DNA of 64,000 nucleotides from Gemmatimonadota bacterium (GCA_021299375.1 JAJTGR010000040.1:1-64000), one strand, 5' to 3'; shown: positions 42,084 through 51,889, counted from the stretch's first letter. The notes: generated by a model from the sequence alone, not told the origin. Numbers and translations: made by a program.

Positions 42084-43172
42084 CTACAGGACGCCGCGAC
42101 GCCGCAAGATGAAAAGTAGCAGCCCACCCAACCCCAGTTGGACGAGCAGCAAGGCCCAGAACCCATATGGCCAGTTGGACAGGGGGATCTGCGCGAAGTT
42201 CATTCCCCACATGCCGCTGACCACCACGAACGGCAAGGTCATCGTGGCCACCACCGACAAGCGCTTGGTGGCGGCGCCCAACCGGTTCGAGACCTGCGAG
42301 AGGTACGAGTCCATGGTGCTGCTGAGCAGCTCCCGATACGTATCGAGGGAGTCGTTGATACGCAGCACGTGGTCGTAGATGTCGCGAAAATAGATCTGCG
42401 CCTCGGGCGTCAGCAGCACACTGGGACGGTTGCTGAGGACGCTCATCACTTCCCGCGACGGCTGCAGGTACCGGCGCAGCGTGAGCACCAGCCGCTTCAC
42501 CTGGAAGACGTCGCGCAGGGCCTCCTCGTCGAAGTCGACGAAGACGCGCTCTTCCAGCCCGTCGATGAAACCGTCGATCTCGTCGAGAATCGGGAAGTAC
42601 TCGTCGATCGTGCGGTCGAGGACCGCATGCAGCGTGCGCTCGACGCCACGCGCCAGCAGTTCCGGACTGCGCCGTAGCGCGGCGGCAACTGCGTCCACCG
42701 GGGCCACCGGGCCCGCGTGCACGGTGACCAGGAAGGTCGGCCCGAGGAAACAGTGCAGGTCGGTGGTGTCGAGATCGTACGGATCCTCCGTCTCGGCGGC
42801 GAGCGCCACGGTGCGGATCACGATGTAGAGAAAGCCGGGATACTCCTCGAGCTTCACCCGCGAAGCCGGGTTGAGCGTATCCTCGATCGCCAGGGGATGC
42901 AGCGTGAACACCTTCTCCAGCAACGCATGCTGCGACCGCACCGTGCTGTCGATGTCCACCCAGAGCGGTCCGCCTTCGGCCAGCAGGTCGGCCACCTCGC
43001 GGGGGTGGCAGTCGAGCACGACGCGTCCGTCTGGCGACCGGTAGATCGTACCCGGGGCCGGGTCGGGACGCCCGGGCACCGACGCGGGAACGATGCGCGG
43101 CAGCCCCACCGTGGTCGCCGCGTCGGCGCCCCCCCCGTTGCCGGCGCCCCGTCGGCGGCGACGGCGGCTCAC
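42084..43172 (-). CDS. corA: CorA-family magnesium/cobalt transporter
   Basis: 362 aa from GTG at 43172, overlapping the deacetylase-family stop (GTGA). The large cytoplasmic domain has HPLAIEDTLNPASRVKLEEY and DEIDGFIDGLEE; two C-terminal helices carry the selectivity motif in GMWGMNF (GMN) and end in a basic tail (FILRRRG). Forms pentameric Mg2+ channels in known members. The N-terminus begins with an Arg-rich run (RRRRRR) unusual for CorA. Confidence 0.93.
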   Translation of the reverse strand: MSRRRRRRGAGNGGGADAATTVGLPRIVPASVPGRPDPAPGTIYRSPDGRVVLDCHPREVADLLAEGGPLWVDIDSTVRSQHALLEKVFTLHPLAIEDTLNPASRVKLEEYPGFLYIVIRTVALAAETEDPYDLDTTDLHCFLGPTFLVTVHAGPVAPVDAVAAALRRSPELLARGVERTLHAVLDRTIDEYFPILDEIDGFIDGLEERVFVDFDEEALRDVFQVKRLVLTLRRYLQPSREVMSVLSNRPSVLLTPEAQIYFRDIYDHVLRINDSLDTYRELLSSTMDSYLSQVSNRLGAATKRLSVVATMTLPFVVVSGMWGMNFAQIPLSNWPYGFWALLLVQLGLGGLLLFILRRRGVL

Positions 43173-44101
43173 GCGAGCGCCGCGAGGTGCACCATCACCG
43201 CCTTCGCCACCGCCGCCGGCGCATAGCCACCTTCGAGCGCACTCACCACGCGCCCGTCGCACCACCGGTCGGCGCGCTCGACCATGGCCCGCGTGAGGGT
43301 CTGGACGTCGTCGAGGGTGAGCGTGAACGCGCCCAGTGGGTCACCCTCGAGGCAGTCGAACCCGGCGCTGATGAGTACAAGATCCGGCGTGAAACCATCG
43401 GTGGCGGCATCGACGCCCTGCAGGAGGGCGTCGACATAGCGCGTGGCCGGCAACGACGGCGGCATGGGCACGTTCCACACCGTGCCGAACGGGCCGCGGT
43501 CGTCGGCAGCCCCCGTTCCCGGATACCACGGCCACTGATGCATGGACACGAAATGGATGCGCGGCTCGTACTCCACCAGTGCCTGCGTGCCGTTGCCGTG
43601 GTGCACGTCCCAGTCCACGATCAGCACACGCTCACACCCGTGCCGGGTGAGCGCATAGTGCGCGGCGATGGCCACGTTGCCGAAGCAGCAGAAGCCCATG
43701 GCGCGATCGCGCAGCGCGTGATGCCCCGGGGGGCGCACGGCGGCGAAGCTGCGGCGCGCGCGCCCATCGAAGGCCATGTCGACGCCGTCGAGCACACAAC
43801 CGGCGCCTGCCGTGACCGCATCCCACGAGCCTGCGCTCACCACCGTGTCAGGATCGAGGCGCCCGCCGCCGGCCGCGACCGTATCACGCACGCGGGCGAT
43901 GTAGGCGCGGTCGTGCGCGAGCGCGAGCTCGTCTTCCGTGGCGTGCCGCCCCTCCACGTGCTGCAGCGCCGCGAACAGGTCGGGCTCGTGCTTGAGCGCC
44001 CGGGGAATGGCCACGAGGCGGCCGACATGCTCGGGGTGCTCCCAACCGGTGTCGTGACGACCACAGTCGGAGTGTGAAATGAGCGCGACGGGCTGGGTCA
44101 T
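43169..44101 (-). CDS. Histone-deacetylase-family (class II type) amidohydrolase
   Basis: 310 aa, ATG at 44101. Zn-dependent deacetylase of acetyl-lysine, acetylpolyamine or acetoin-type substrates. HDAC motifs: HPEHVGRL, RPPGHHAL (active-site His pair), FCCFGNVAIAA, VLIVDWDVHHGNGTQ (Asp and His zinc ligands), ISAGFDC.EGDP and the final LEGGY. All catalytic residues appear present. The protein substrate is unknown. Overlaps corA. Confidence 0.9.
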   Translation of the reverse strand: MTQPVALISHSDCGRHDTGWEHPEHVGRLVAIPRALKHEPDLFAALQHVEGRHATEDELALAHDRAYIARVRDTVAAGGGRLDPDTVVSAGSWDAVTAGAGCVLDGVDMAFDGRARRSFAAVRPPGHHALRDRAMGFCCFGNVAIAAHYALTRHGCERVLIVDWDVHHGNGTQALVEYEPRIHFVSMHQWPWYPGTGAADDRGPFGTVWNVPMPPSLPATRYVDALLQGVDAATDGFTPDLVLISAGFDCLEGDPLGAFTLTLDDVQTLTRAMVERADRWCDGRVVSALEGGYAPAAVAKAVMVHLAALA

Positions 44102-44135
44102 GCCGGGCAGGTGAAGGAGGAATCTGCGGTGCCGT

Positions 44136-45593
44136 TCATCGCAGACCGCGCAGGCGGCGCGAGCTCCACTCCGCGAGCAAGGCCAGCGCCGCTGCTACGA
44201 AGAGTAGCGCCGGCGACGGACCGCGGGGAACACGCGACGTGGGCGCGGTCGGAGGCGAAGCCTCGGCCTCTGCGGGCGACGGCGCACCGAGCACCGCTAC
44301 GAGATCGGCATAGGGCGCGGCGTCGCCGGGCCCGGCAGTGGCCTCCGCAGCGGGCGCGGCGCGCGCAGGTCGCGCCGCATCCGGCGCCACCGCGCCAACG
44401 ACGTCGCCCCACCAGGCCCGGTGATCGGCCGCGCCGTCATCGGTGCCCTGCATGCGCCAACGCCACGTGTCCCGGTACGCCACGGCCACCACGCGCCCGG
44501 CACCGATTCGACCCACCACCACCGAGGGCTCGGCGTGCGTGACCTCGCCGGTGACCTCGCCGGTGTCGGCCAGCAGCACGGTACGTCCCGGCATCACCGC
44601 AAATTCCCACGCCTCCAGCCCCCGGCGTGGCGACGCGGTGAGCAGCGCACCGGCCACGCCACCCCGCAGGGCCGTCGCCCGAACGGGGCGCAGCCCCGCC
44701 AACGACGGCACCCGGACCGCGTCGCCGGCCAGCACGAGCCCTCCGCCGGCGGTCACGAAGCGCGACAACGCCGCCGCGTCGACCGCCATGCTGTCGAGGA
44801 CGAGGACCGCGGCATAACGCGCCGTATCGGGGCGCTGCGGCACCCCCAGTTGCACCGCGCCCGTGGGGGACACGCGCAGCGTGCCGTCCACCCGCCAGCC
44901 GGTCTCCTCGAGTGCCGCCACGGCGAACTTGCTCTCCCAGCCTGGCTGCGCCATGACCAGCAGCCGCTTCGGTGCGAGCGTGTCCGGCAGCGTCACCGTG
45001 GCCCGGCCGCCGCCCACGCGGGCTTCGAGCGGCGAGGCAATCGATGCGATGCGCCAGGTGGCGTCCACTCGGCCGGCCGTCACGCCCGCCGGCGCGGCCG
45101 CGGGCAGCGAATCCAGGAGCCCGCCGCCATCGCGCAACACCAGGGGCTGGGTGGCTGGTCCAGCGCTCGCCCGCACCACGTAGCCGCCGCGCGGCCCCCC
45201 CGCCGGCGCAATGGCGAGCGCCAACCCGCGACTCCCCGTGGAGTCCACCCACCGGACGGGCACACCCGCCAAGGGCAGCACCGACAAGGCCCCACGCACG
45301 GTCGCCCGTGGCACGTGCGACAGCGAGAGCGCGAGTGTGTCCTCCCCGCCGCGAGCCGCCCGCGCGACCACGGCCGCGCGCAGTGGCGCCACGACCGACC
45401 GAAGGCGGTCGTCGGTGTGGTCGGCGGCCTCCACACGAACAGACGTGACCCGCACACGCCCGGCATCGGTCGCAGCGTCGTGCCGGTCACGCACGGCCTG
45501 CCACGCCGCCAAGGCCAGTGCACCAAGTGCAAGTGCGCGGCCGGCACGCTCCAGTGCGCGGCGTCCACCATCGGGGGGCGTCAAGGTCGTCAT
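44136..45593 (-). CDS. Membrane-anchored protein of MoxR cluster, BatA/GATase-like region
   Basis: 485 aa from ATG at 45593 (ATGA overlap with DUF4159 gene). One helix near the N-terminus (LALGALALAAW) and one at the very C-terminus (PALLFVAAALALLAEW) with a basic end, so most of the protein is extracytoplasmic. The middle (RYAAVLVLDSMAVDAAALSRFVTAGGGLVLAGD) resembles the Rossmann-like class I glutamine-amidotransferase-like domain often found in BatA-type partners, without a visible catalytic Cys-His pair. Its job is likely structural within the MoxR/DUF58 system. Confidence 0.65.
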   Translation of the reverse strand: MTTLTPPDGGRRALERAGRALALGALALAAWQAVRDRHDAATDAGRVRVTSVRVEAADHTDDRLRSVVAPLRAAVVARAARGGEDTLALSLSHVPRATVRGALSVLPLAGVPVRWVDSTGSRGLALAIAPAGGPRGGYVVRASAGPATQPLVLRDGGGLLDSLPAAAPAGVTAGRVDATWRIASIASPLEARVGGGRATVTLPDTLAPKRLLVMAQPGWESKFAVAALEETGWRVDGTLRVSPTGAVQLGVPQRPDTARYAAVLVLDSMAVDAAALSRFVTAGGGLVLAGDAVRVPSLAGLRPVRATALRGGVAGALLTASPRRGLEAWEFAVMPGRTVLLADTGEVTGEVTHAEPSVVVGRIGAGRVVAVAYRDTWRWRMQGTDDGAADHRAWWGDVVGAVAPDAARPARAAPAAEATAGPGDAAPYADLVAVLGAPSPAEAEASPPTAPTSRVPRGPSPALLFVAAALALLAEWSSRRLRGLR

Positions 45594-46216
45594 CGGGTCA
45601 GCGCGTACACCACGAGGTTGACCGCGAACTTCGTGTTGTCCACCGAGAGGAAGCGCTTGTTGTCGGGGTGGAAGCTCCACTCCGAGCTGTAGTCCTTGTT
45701 GGAGTAGAGCACACTGATGCGGCCGCCCTGCAGCACCGCATCGAGCTGTTCATGCACGAGGTTGTCCCCCCAGCCGTTCATCTCATGCGAGGTGGTCGGC
45801 GGGCCGTTCTCGAACACGAAGAAGCAGCGATAGAGTTCGTGGCTGTTGGGCAGCGGCTGCAGCGGCCCCACGAGCCGGCGGATCTCTTCGCGGACCGTCT
45901 TGTGAAAGGCGCCGTCGACGTCGTGGTTGTGATCGTCGATGAACAGCAGCCCGCCACGGCCAAGATAGCGCTGCAGCACGGCGCTCTCGCGCACCGTGAA
46001 GCGCACCGGCAGGTGGCCGGTGAGATAGAGCAGCGGGTACTGGAACGCCGCTTCCGACGACAGGGGCACGATCACTCCCTGCGGGCGTACCGGCAGCGAC
46101 GTGTAGCGCGCCACCGAGTCGATGACGTTCGCCGGCACGAGCGGCGCCGAGTCCCAGTCGCCGGAGTCGTACTGGGCAGTGGCGAACACGAACGGGGCCA
46201 CGGCGGATGCGCTCAC
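45590..46216 (-). CDS. DUF4159 domain protein
   Basis: 208 aa from GTG at 46216, overlapping the DUF4175 gene's stop (GTGA). Sequence blocks DWDSAPLVPANVIDSVARYTSLPV, YPLLYLTGHLPVRFT, LRYLGRGGLLFIDDHN-type GGLLFIDDH and YSNKDYSSEW match DUF4159, found with MoxR, DUF58 and BatA-like genes in many bacteria. No catalytic residues can be assigned. Overlaps both neighbours, so translation is tightly coupled. Confidence 0.78.
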   Translation of the reverse strand: MSASAVAPFVFATAQYDSGDWDSAPLVPANVIDSVARYTSLPVRPQGVIVPLSSEAAFQYPLLYLTGHLPVRFTVRESAVLQRYLGRGGLLFIDDHNHDVDGAFHKTVREEIRRLVGPLQPLPNSHELYRCFFVFENGPPTTSHEMNGWGDNLVHEQLDAVLQGGRISVLYSNKDYSSEWSFHPDNKRFLSVDNTKFAVNLVVYALTR

Positions 46217-48333
46217 GGTGGCACACCGCGCGACCACCCCGCCCCCGGGGTCCGCACCACGTTGCCCAACACGCGTCGGGCACCAACGAACGCCGCCGTC
46301 ACGTCACCGCCACGCTCCACCACGTCCAGTACGCGCGCAACGGCTCCCGCGAAGGCCGGTGCATCGGCGAGCGCTTCCACGCGCAGCAGCGCCAACGAGT
46401 CACGCGCAGCGTCGCGCGCCGCGGGCAGCAGTTGCGCCGCCCGCACCAGGCGCACATCGCGCTGCACCAGGCGCGTGGGCAGCGCCGCACGCCCACTGCG
46501 CCCACTCGTCCGGCCGGTGTCCTTCCCCACCAGCCGGACCTTGGCGAGGTCGACGATCACCTGTGGCGGCTTCCCACGCAGGTAGAGGCGCGAGGCGGCA
46601 CGCGACCGCTCGATGGCCTCGAGCGCCCGCTTCATGGGTGGAATGGCACCGTGCGGATCGCCCTGCTCAAGCGCACGCCCCGCGTCCCACATGGCGTTGT
46701 AGGCCTCGAGCAGGGGCTGATTGATGGCGATGACGGGTGAATCATTGCCTTCCGCCAGCATGCCGGTCGTGCTGGCCGGATTGATGACCAGCTTGCCTCC
46801 CTGCTGGTCGACACCGTGCTCATGGCCGTCCCCCGCGAAGTGGGCATGCTCCGCGCTTGACTCACCGCTGAGCCGCTGGAACACCACATCGCCCACCGCC
46901 AGCCGCAGCCGCGCCTGGTCGCGCGCCAGCGTGAGCGACTCCCGCAGCACCTCGGCACGCGCCAGCCGCGGTTGCTGCCTGTCGAGCTTCTCGGTGAGCA
47001 TCAGCAGCATGCGCTGACTGAGCAGCGACTTGTCCACGTCGGGCGGCGGCGCCGGCTCCACGGCAACCGAGTCGTACTCGGCAGGGCGTGCGATCCGGAA
47101 CGCCCGCGTCTCGCTGGCTCCGAACTCACGGGTGGCGGCCGGGTGCCCGTCACGCGCAATCGCACGCAGGTGCACCACGTCACCGGGCAGCAACTGCAGC
47201 GCCGAGAGGTCGAGGGTGCCGCGAATGGTGGCGCGGCGCTGCCCGCCCGAGGCACGCCAGTCGGCGGCACCCAGCGCGACCGAGCGCACGGTGAAGCGCT
47301 CTCCCTCGCCCGAGCTTACCAGCAGGTCGAAACGCGCCGACGCCAGGCCGATATCGTCCGTTGCCGACGCCACCAGCGGGAGCCGCCCCGTCGCCTCGCG
47401 AAAGACACTGTCGCGCGCCGGCTGCTCGAGCGTGACCATCGGCACACTGTCGGCATGTCCTTCGATGACCAGCAGCCGGGTGCGCCCACCGCGCGAGACC
47501 CGTATGGTGGCCGGCGCGTCAGGGGCGACCACGCGCACACGCCAGTCGCGACCGACGGCGCTGGCAGGCACCGGCAGGGACGCCGTCGTGCCAACCACCG
47601 TGAGCCGTGCCTCGGGCAGAGCGCCTTCACCGGTGAGTTCGATCACACTCCCGCTCACCGCCACGACGACAGTGGCATCACCGCGGTCGACGGCCGCCTG
47701 GCCGGTGTAGGCCGGCGGCTTCACGCGCAGGCGCCAGGCCCCGAGCGGCGCAACGACGCTCTCGCGGGGCACACGGGCCCCAGCTACGCCGGCCGCCGCG
47801 CGATCACCGCCGGCCGACACGCGCGCTGCGCGCGGCACGACGAGCAGCAGCGCCGACCCCATCACGAACAGCGCCGGCCCGAGCCACGCCTCACGACGCA
47901 GGCGGACGAGCCCCTCGGCCACCGCGGCCTGCGCCCACACCACCTCGGCCGCACGCGTGAGCGCGGCCGGAGCCGGGGCGACCTGCTCCATGTACGTCAC
48001 CAGGGAGAAGTCGGGCGGCGTGGCCCGCTGCTCCTCGATCCAGAGCGCGACCTGCACGGCATCGAGCGCCCGGCGGCGGCGCGCCAGCACCACCCACGCC
48101 ACCCCCGCCGCCAGAAGACCCAGCACCACGGGCCACGTCCGCAGCTCACCCGTCACCCCCCCGAACGCGCGCACCACGCGCGCCAGCAGCACCACCAGCA
48201 GCCCCGCGCCGAGCGACACGAGCAGCGTCCGTGCGCGCTGCACCGTGGCGATGGCGCGCCGTGTGCGTTCCACGGCATCGCCGACCACGCGTGGCGACGC
48301 GGTGTCGGCGCGCGACATCGTCGGCGCGGTCAT
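46213..48333 (-). CDS. DUF4175-type membrane protein
   Basis: 706 aa from ATG at 48333 (ATGA overlap with BatA-like gene). Two N-terminal helices (LVSLGAGLLVVLLARVV and VVLGLLAAGVAWVVLA), a third around residue 160, then a large extracytoplasmic beta-rich region with VTLEQPARDSVFREATGRLPLVASATDDIGLASARF and a long helical part (KLDRQQPRLARAEVLRESLTLARDQARLRL). This plan matches DUF4175 proteins of MoxR/DUF58 clusters. Likely an envelope partner of the MoxR ATPase system. Confidence 0.72.
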   Translation of the reverse strand: MTAPTMSRADTASPRVVGDAVERTRRAIATVQRARTLLVSLGAGLLVVLLARVVRAFGGVTGELRTWPVVLGLLAAGVAWVVLARRRRALDAVQVALWIEEQRATPPDFSLVTYMEQVAPAPAALTRAAEVVWAQAAVAEGLVRLRREAWLGPALFVMGSALLLVVPRAARVSAGGDRAAAGVAGARVPRESVVAPLGAWRLRVKPPAYTGQAAVDRGDATVVVAVSGSVIELTGEGALPEARLTVVGTTASLPVPASAVGRDWRVRVVAPDAPATIRVSRGGRTRLLVIEGHADSVPMVTLEQPARDSVFREATGRLPLVASATDDIGLASARFDLLVSSGEGERFTVRSVALGAADWRASGGQRRATIRGTLDLSALQLLPGDVVHLRAIARDGHPAATREFGASETRAFRIARPAEYDSVAVEPAPPPDVDKSLLSQRMLLMLTEKLDRQQPRLARAEVLRESLTLARDQARLRLAVGDVVFQRLSGESSAEHAHFAGDGHEHGVDQQGGKLVINPASTTGMLAEGNDSPVIAINQPLLEAYNAMWDAGRALEQGDPHGAIPPMKRALEAIERSRAASRLYLRGKPPQVIVDLAKVRLVGKDTGRTSGRSGRAALPTRLVQRDVRLVRAAQLLPAARDAARDSLALLRVEALADAPAFAGAVARVLDVVERGGDVTAAFVGARRVLGNVVRTPGAGWSRGVPP

Positions 48334-49601
48334 GACGCGGCCTCGTGCCGGCGCAGCACCCACTCGACCAGCAGCGCGGTGGCCGCCACGCCGAGCAGCA
48401 CAGGACCGAGCCACCACGGCTCGGTGCCGGCCGACTGCCGCGCGCCCCCACGAAACGCCGAGGCGGGCGCGAGGTCGCGTACCGATGGCGCGGTATCGTC
48501 GCGTGCCAGCCGGGCGGTGCGAACCGTCACGCCACCGCAGGGTGCCGTGAGCGCACGGCGCAAGCCTGCTGCCGGTGCGGAGAGCAGCAGGTCGCTCCGC
48601 TCCGGGACGGCGATCGCCACCTCACGCACACAGCCGTCCTTATCGGGCCGCTCGACGACGGCCACTTCGCCATCACTCCACCACGCCACCGGCTGCACGA
48701 GCGAGTCCGTGTCCCACCCGGCAGGCAGTCGTGCGGTCCGTTCCCAAGGGCCCACGAGCACCTGTCCCATGGCCACGACGGCGCCTGCCGTGTCTGCGGG
48801 CATGCGGACGGCCCATCCGTCGGGGCGCCCCGACCGCGGCCAGTGCAGCACCACGGTGGCCGCAGTGACCGGCGCGACCGATACGGTATCCCGGAGGTCA
48901 CCACGCTCGACGCGGACGGCATAGGCGCCGGCCGTACCGCTCGCCGTGCGCCGCGCACCGGAGAACGCGGCCGCGACCACGTCGTCGCGGCGTCCATCGG
49001 TCTGCACAAACACCGCGGGCGCTGGCCACGTCTCGCGCACCGTGTGCAGCGTGTCGCTGAACTGCACGCGTACGCGGCCCGGCCATTGAGCACGCCAGGC
49101 GTCCCACCCCTGCAGCGACCGCACCGACGGCGGCAACACCACCATGAGATCGAACCGTTCGATGCCCGGTTCGCGCTGCACCCGCACGGCCGCGGCTTGG
49201 GTCGCCGCCACGAGCGCCACGCCGGGATCGTCACGCAGGTGATCCTGCCACACGAGGTCCACGCGATCGGCGCCGTCTGGCGCCAGCCATCGCGACGAGT
49301 CGCGCTGCCACTGGCGCTCGGCCACCACAAGACGCACCGTGGCGACGCGGGTGGGCGTCCAGCGCACACCTGAGAGCGCCAGACCCGCGCACAGCAGCGC
49401 GGTCACGCGCAGGGCCAGCAGCAGCAGGTCGTTGGGGCGCGGCTGCCGCGCCACCGAGCGCGCCTCGCCGTCAGGCACGAAACGGGCCGTGGGAAGCAGC
49501 AACGGCGGTGGCCGGCGCACCGACAGCAGGTGCAGGGCCCCCACCAGTGCCGTAGCGAGGGCCGCCGCCCCCAGCACCCATGGCGTGGCGATCGACAGCA
49601 T
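48330..49601 (-). CDS. BatA-like membrane protein
   Basis: 423 aa. The N-terminal ~75 residues (WVLGAAALATALVGALHLLSVRRPPPLLLPT) match the BatA/aerotolerance N-terminal membrane region with two helices; the C-terminus has a further helix (LGPVLLGVAATALLVEWVL). The periplasmic middle has no clear VWA MIDAS motif, so it is BatA-like in topology but not a classic VWA protein. Starts 3 bases after the DUF58 stop. Confidence 0.7.
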   Translation of the reverse strand: MLSIATPWVLGAAALATALVGALHLLSVRRPPPLLLPTARFVPDGEARSVARQPRPNDLLLLALRVTALLCAGLALSGVRWTPTRVATVRLVVAERQWQRDSSRWLAPDGADRVDLVWQDHLRDDPGVALVAATQAAAVRVQREPGIERFDLMVVLPPSVRSLQGWDAWRAQWPGRVRVQFSDTLHTVRETWPAPAVFVQTDGRRDDVVAAAFSGARRTASGTAGAYAVRVERGDLRDTVSVAPVTAATVVLHWPRSGRPDGWAVRMPADTAGAVVAMGQVLVGPWERTARLPAGWDTDSLVQPVAWWSDGEVAVVERPDKDGCVREVAIAVPERSDLLLSAPAAGLRRALTAPCGGVTVRTARLARDDTAPSVRDLAPASAFRGGARQSAGTEPWWLGPVLLGVAATALLVEWVLRRHEAAS

Positions 49602-49604
49602 GCG

Positions 49605-50498
49605 CTACCGCGCCTCGACGGTCGCGGGCACGCTGATGCCCATGACCACGGCACGCACGGCGCGCACCGGATCGACCGATGTGACCACCTCGGTGTACCC
49701 GGCACCGATGGCCCGCCACCGCTGCGCCACGTCACGCCGGAAGGCAGCGAACGCGTCCCGATACGCGGTGCGCCCACGCACGTCCAGCACCCGCTCCAGC
49801 GCGGCCTGCTCGGGGTCACGCGCGAGGTGCACGTCCGCTGGCGGTTCGAGTTCTTCGCGCGCCACCACATGGATGAACTCGACCAGCGCCCCGGCCACCG
49901 CATGCGCCGACGCCACCTTGCGCAGTGCCTCGAGATCGCCGAGTGCATCGCTCACGATGACCATGCGGGCTGCCGTTGGCAGCTGGGCCACGAGCGGCGC
50001 CAGCGCCACCGCACCGCCGCACGGCGTGGCGTCGAGTACGCGCGCGAGTTCCTGCACCGTGCCGCGCCGCGTGCGCGGCGGCACCCGGGTGGCGCCGCCG
50101 CCGTGGGCCACGAGCAGACCCACCGGGTCGCTCGAGGCATGCGCCACCGCCGCCAATCCCACGGTCAGCCGGCGCGCCAGACGCCACTTGCTCAACTCGC
50201 CCTCCCGCTCGTCCGGGAACGCCATGCTGGCGCTGGCGTCCACCACGAACCACGTGGCGAGCTGCGCCCGGTCGTCGCTCAGCCGTACGAAGGCGCGGTC
50301 ACTGCGCGCGAGCAGCTTCCAGTCGAGTGTCCGCGGATCGTCGCCCTGGCGATACAGGCGGTACTCGGTGAACTCGCCGGCCGTGCCGCGTTGCGTGGAG
50401 CGGTGCGTGCCGGCTGGCCCCGCCGCCACAGCGCGGCGCGCGGGCCAGCGCACGCCGCGCAGCGCGTCGAGCAGCGGCCCGTACACCGAGGCCGGCAT
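49605..50498 (-). CDS. DUF58 (VWA-like) protein
   Basis: 297 aa from ATG at 50498; GTG 50504 is possible. The DUF58 signature RQGDDPRTLDWKLLARSDRAFVR is intact, followed by a VWA-like fold with the MIDAS-type DASASM. DUF58 proteins pair with MoxR AAA+ ATPases, encoded directly upstream. No transmembrane helix seen, so it probably sits on the cytoplasmic side. Confidence 0.88.
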   Translation of the reverse strand: MPASVYGPLLDALRGVRWPARRAVAAGPAGTHRSTQRGTAGEFTEYRLYRQGDDPRTLDWKLLARSDRAFVRLSDDRAQLATWFVVDASASMAFPDEREGELSKWRLARRLTVGLAAVAHASSDPVGLLVAHGGGATRVPPRTRRGTVQELARVLDATPCGGAVALAPLVAQLPTAARMVIVSDALGDLEALRKVASAHAVAGALVEFIHVVAREELEPPADVHLARDPEQAALERVLDVRGRTAYRDAFAAFRRDVAQRWRAIGAGYTEVVTSVDPVRAVRAVVMGISVPATVEAR

Positions 50499-50544
50499 GT
50501 TCACGTCGTGCGCACCCGCCGCCTGACCGCGGACATGGTCCGCG

Positions 50545-51540
50545 TCAGGTGGGCAGCGCGCTGGCCGGTGCCGCCACGCCGGCCAGCAGCGCGTCGATGA
50601 GCGGCTCCGGCGACACGCCATCCGCTTCGGCGGCAAAGTTGGGAAGGATGCGGTGGCGCAGCACCGGCATCGCCACCCGCCGGATGTCAGCCGGCGAAAC
50701 CGCCGCGCGCCCCGCCAGCAGCGCCGAGGCCTTGGCGCCCAGAATGAGCGCCTGCCCGGCGCGCGGTCCGGCGCCCCAGCGGACGTATTGCTTCACCAGC
50801 GCCGGTGCGGTGCTCTCTTGCGGGCGCGAGGCACGCACCAGGCGCGCCGCGTACTGGAGCAGCAGGTCGCTGCACGGCAGCGCCCGCACCGCACGCTGCA
50901 GCGCCAGCGCCTCGTCGGCGGTGAACACCGGTTCGATCGCCGCACCCTTCGCGCCCGTCGTCGCACGCAGGATCCCGACTTCGTCGGCTTCGGTGGGATA
51001 CCCCACGCGAATGTCGAAGAGAAACCGGTCGAGCTGCGCCTCGGGCAACGGGTAGGTGCCTTCCTGTTCGATCGGGTTCTGCGTCGCCAGCACGAAGAAC
51101 GGCTCCGGCAGGCGCATGGTCTGCCCCGCTGCCGTTACGCTGTGCTCCTGCATGGCCTCCAGCAGCGCGGCCTGGGTGCGTGGCGGCGCGCGATTGATCT
51201 CGTCGGCGAGTACGATGTTGGCGAACACGGGACCACGCACGAAGCGAAACGCCCGCGCACCGCCTCCGCTCTCCTCGAGAATCTCCGTGCCGGTGATGTC
51301 GCTCGGCACCAGGTCCGGCGTGAACTGGATGCGCCGGAACTCGAGCTGCATGGCATCGGCCAGCGAGCGGATCATGAGCGTCTTGGCGAGCCCGGGCACC
51401 CCCACCAGCAACGCGTGGCCGCCGGCCACGAGCGCCATGAGGATCTCGTCGACCACCGCGTCCTGCCCCACCACGCGCTTGCCGATCTCGGCCCGCAGCC
51501 GGTGCACCGACGCGATGAGCTGTTCGGGGGAGGCGTTCAC
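50545..51540 (-). CDS. MoxR-family AAA+ ATPase
   Basis: 331 aa from GTG at 51540. Walker A GVPGLAKT, Walker B VLADEIN, sensor region TQNPIEQEGTYPLPEAQLDRF and the C-terminal lid. MoxR ATPases act as chaperones that insert or activate complexes together with VWA proteins; the client here is unknown. Starts 7 bases after the ubiquitin-like gene and precedes DUF58. Confidence 0.93.
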   Translation of the reverse strand: MNASPEQLIASVHRLRAEIGKRVVGQDAVVDEILMALVAGGHALLVGVPGLAKTLMIRSLADAMQLEFRRIQFTPDLVPSDITGTEILEESGGGARAFRFVRGPVFANIVLADEINRAPPRTQAALLEAMQEHSVTAAGQTMRLPEPFFVLATQNPIEQEGTYPLPEAQLDRFLFDIRVGYPTEADEVGILRATTGAKGAAIEPVFTADEALALQRAVRALPCSDLLLQYAARLVRASRPQESTAPALVKQYVRWGAGPRAGQALILGAKASALLAGRAAVSPADIRRVAMPVLRHRILPNFAAEADGVSPEPLIDALLAGVAAPASALPT

Positions 51541-51547
51541 GCCGCGC

Positions 51548-51889
51548 TCACTTGAGGGGCCGGCGGCGACGCGACGTGAGGAACAACGTCGATGCGTCAC
51601 GCGCGCCGACCTGGCGCAGCGTGAGGCCCTCGTCACGCACCTCGGCGCCATGCAACTTCACCAGGTACGCCTCGGGCTGGGCGATGTCCGGCAGCAGGTT
51701 CGCCATGGCGGCCTGCTTCACGGCACCCACCGTCGTGTCGGGCGTACACTCCACACGCACCGCGTCCCACGCCTCGGCGGCCTGTACGCGCAGCGTCCAG
51801 GGCATATCCGTGTCAGGCGGCGCAAGCCGCAGCACTTCAGGGCGCACCCGCAGCGCATTCACGAAAGACCCCGCCGGCATGCCGCTCAT
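51548..51889 (-). CDS. Small ubiquitin-fold-like protein upstream of moxR
   Basis: 113 aa. From residue 32 the pattern TLRVQ...DAVRVECTPDTTVGAVKQAAM...YLVKLHGAEVRDEGLTLRQVGARDASTLFLTSRR follows the beta-grasp order of ubiquitin-like proteins (YukD/EsaB type): two strands, a helix after a TTVG turn, a K-G-x-x-V-x-D-E-x-T-L segment and a final hydrophobic strand. It ends in RRRRPLK with no di-Gly, so no conjugation is implied. The N-terminal ~30 residues are extra. Overlaps the upstream unknown gene (ATGA). The fold call is by eye. Confidence 0.55.
   Translation of the reverse strand: MSGMPAGSFVNALRVRPEVLRLAPPDTDMPWTLRVQAAEAWDAVRVECTPDTTVGAVKQAAMANLLPDIAQPEAYLVKLHGAEVRDEGLTLRQVGARDASTLFLTSRRRRPLK

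Noticed and set aside
51548-51889. Conjugating ubiquitin-like modifier
   Set aside because: No C-terminal Gly-Gly and no E1- or JAMM-like gene nearby; only the fold is proposed.
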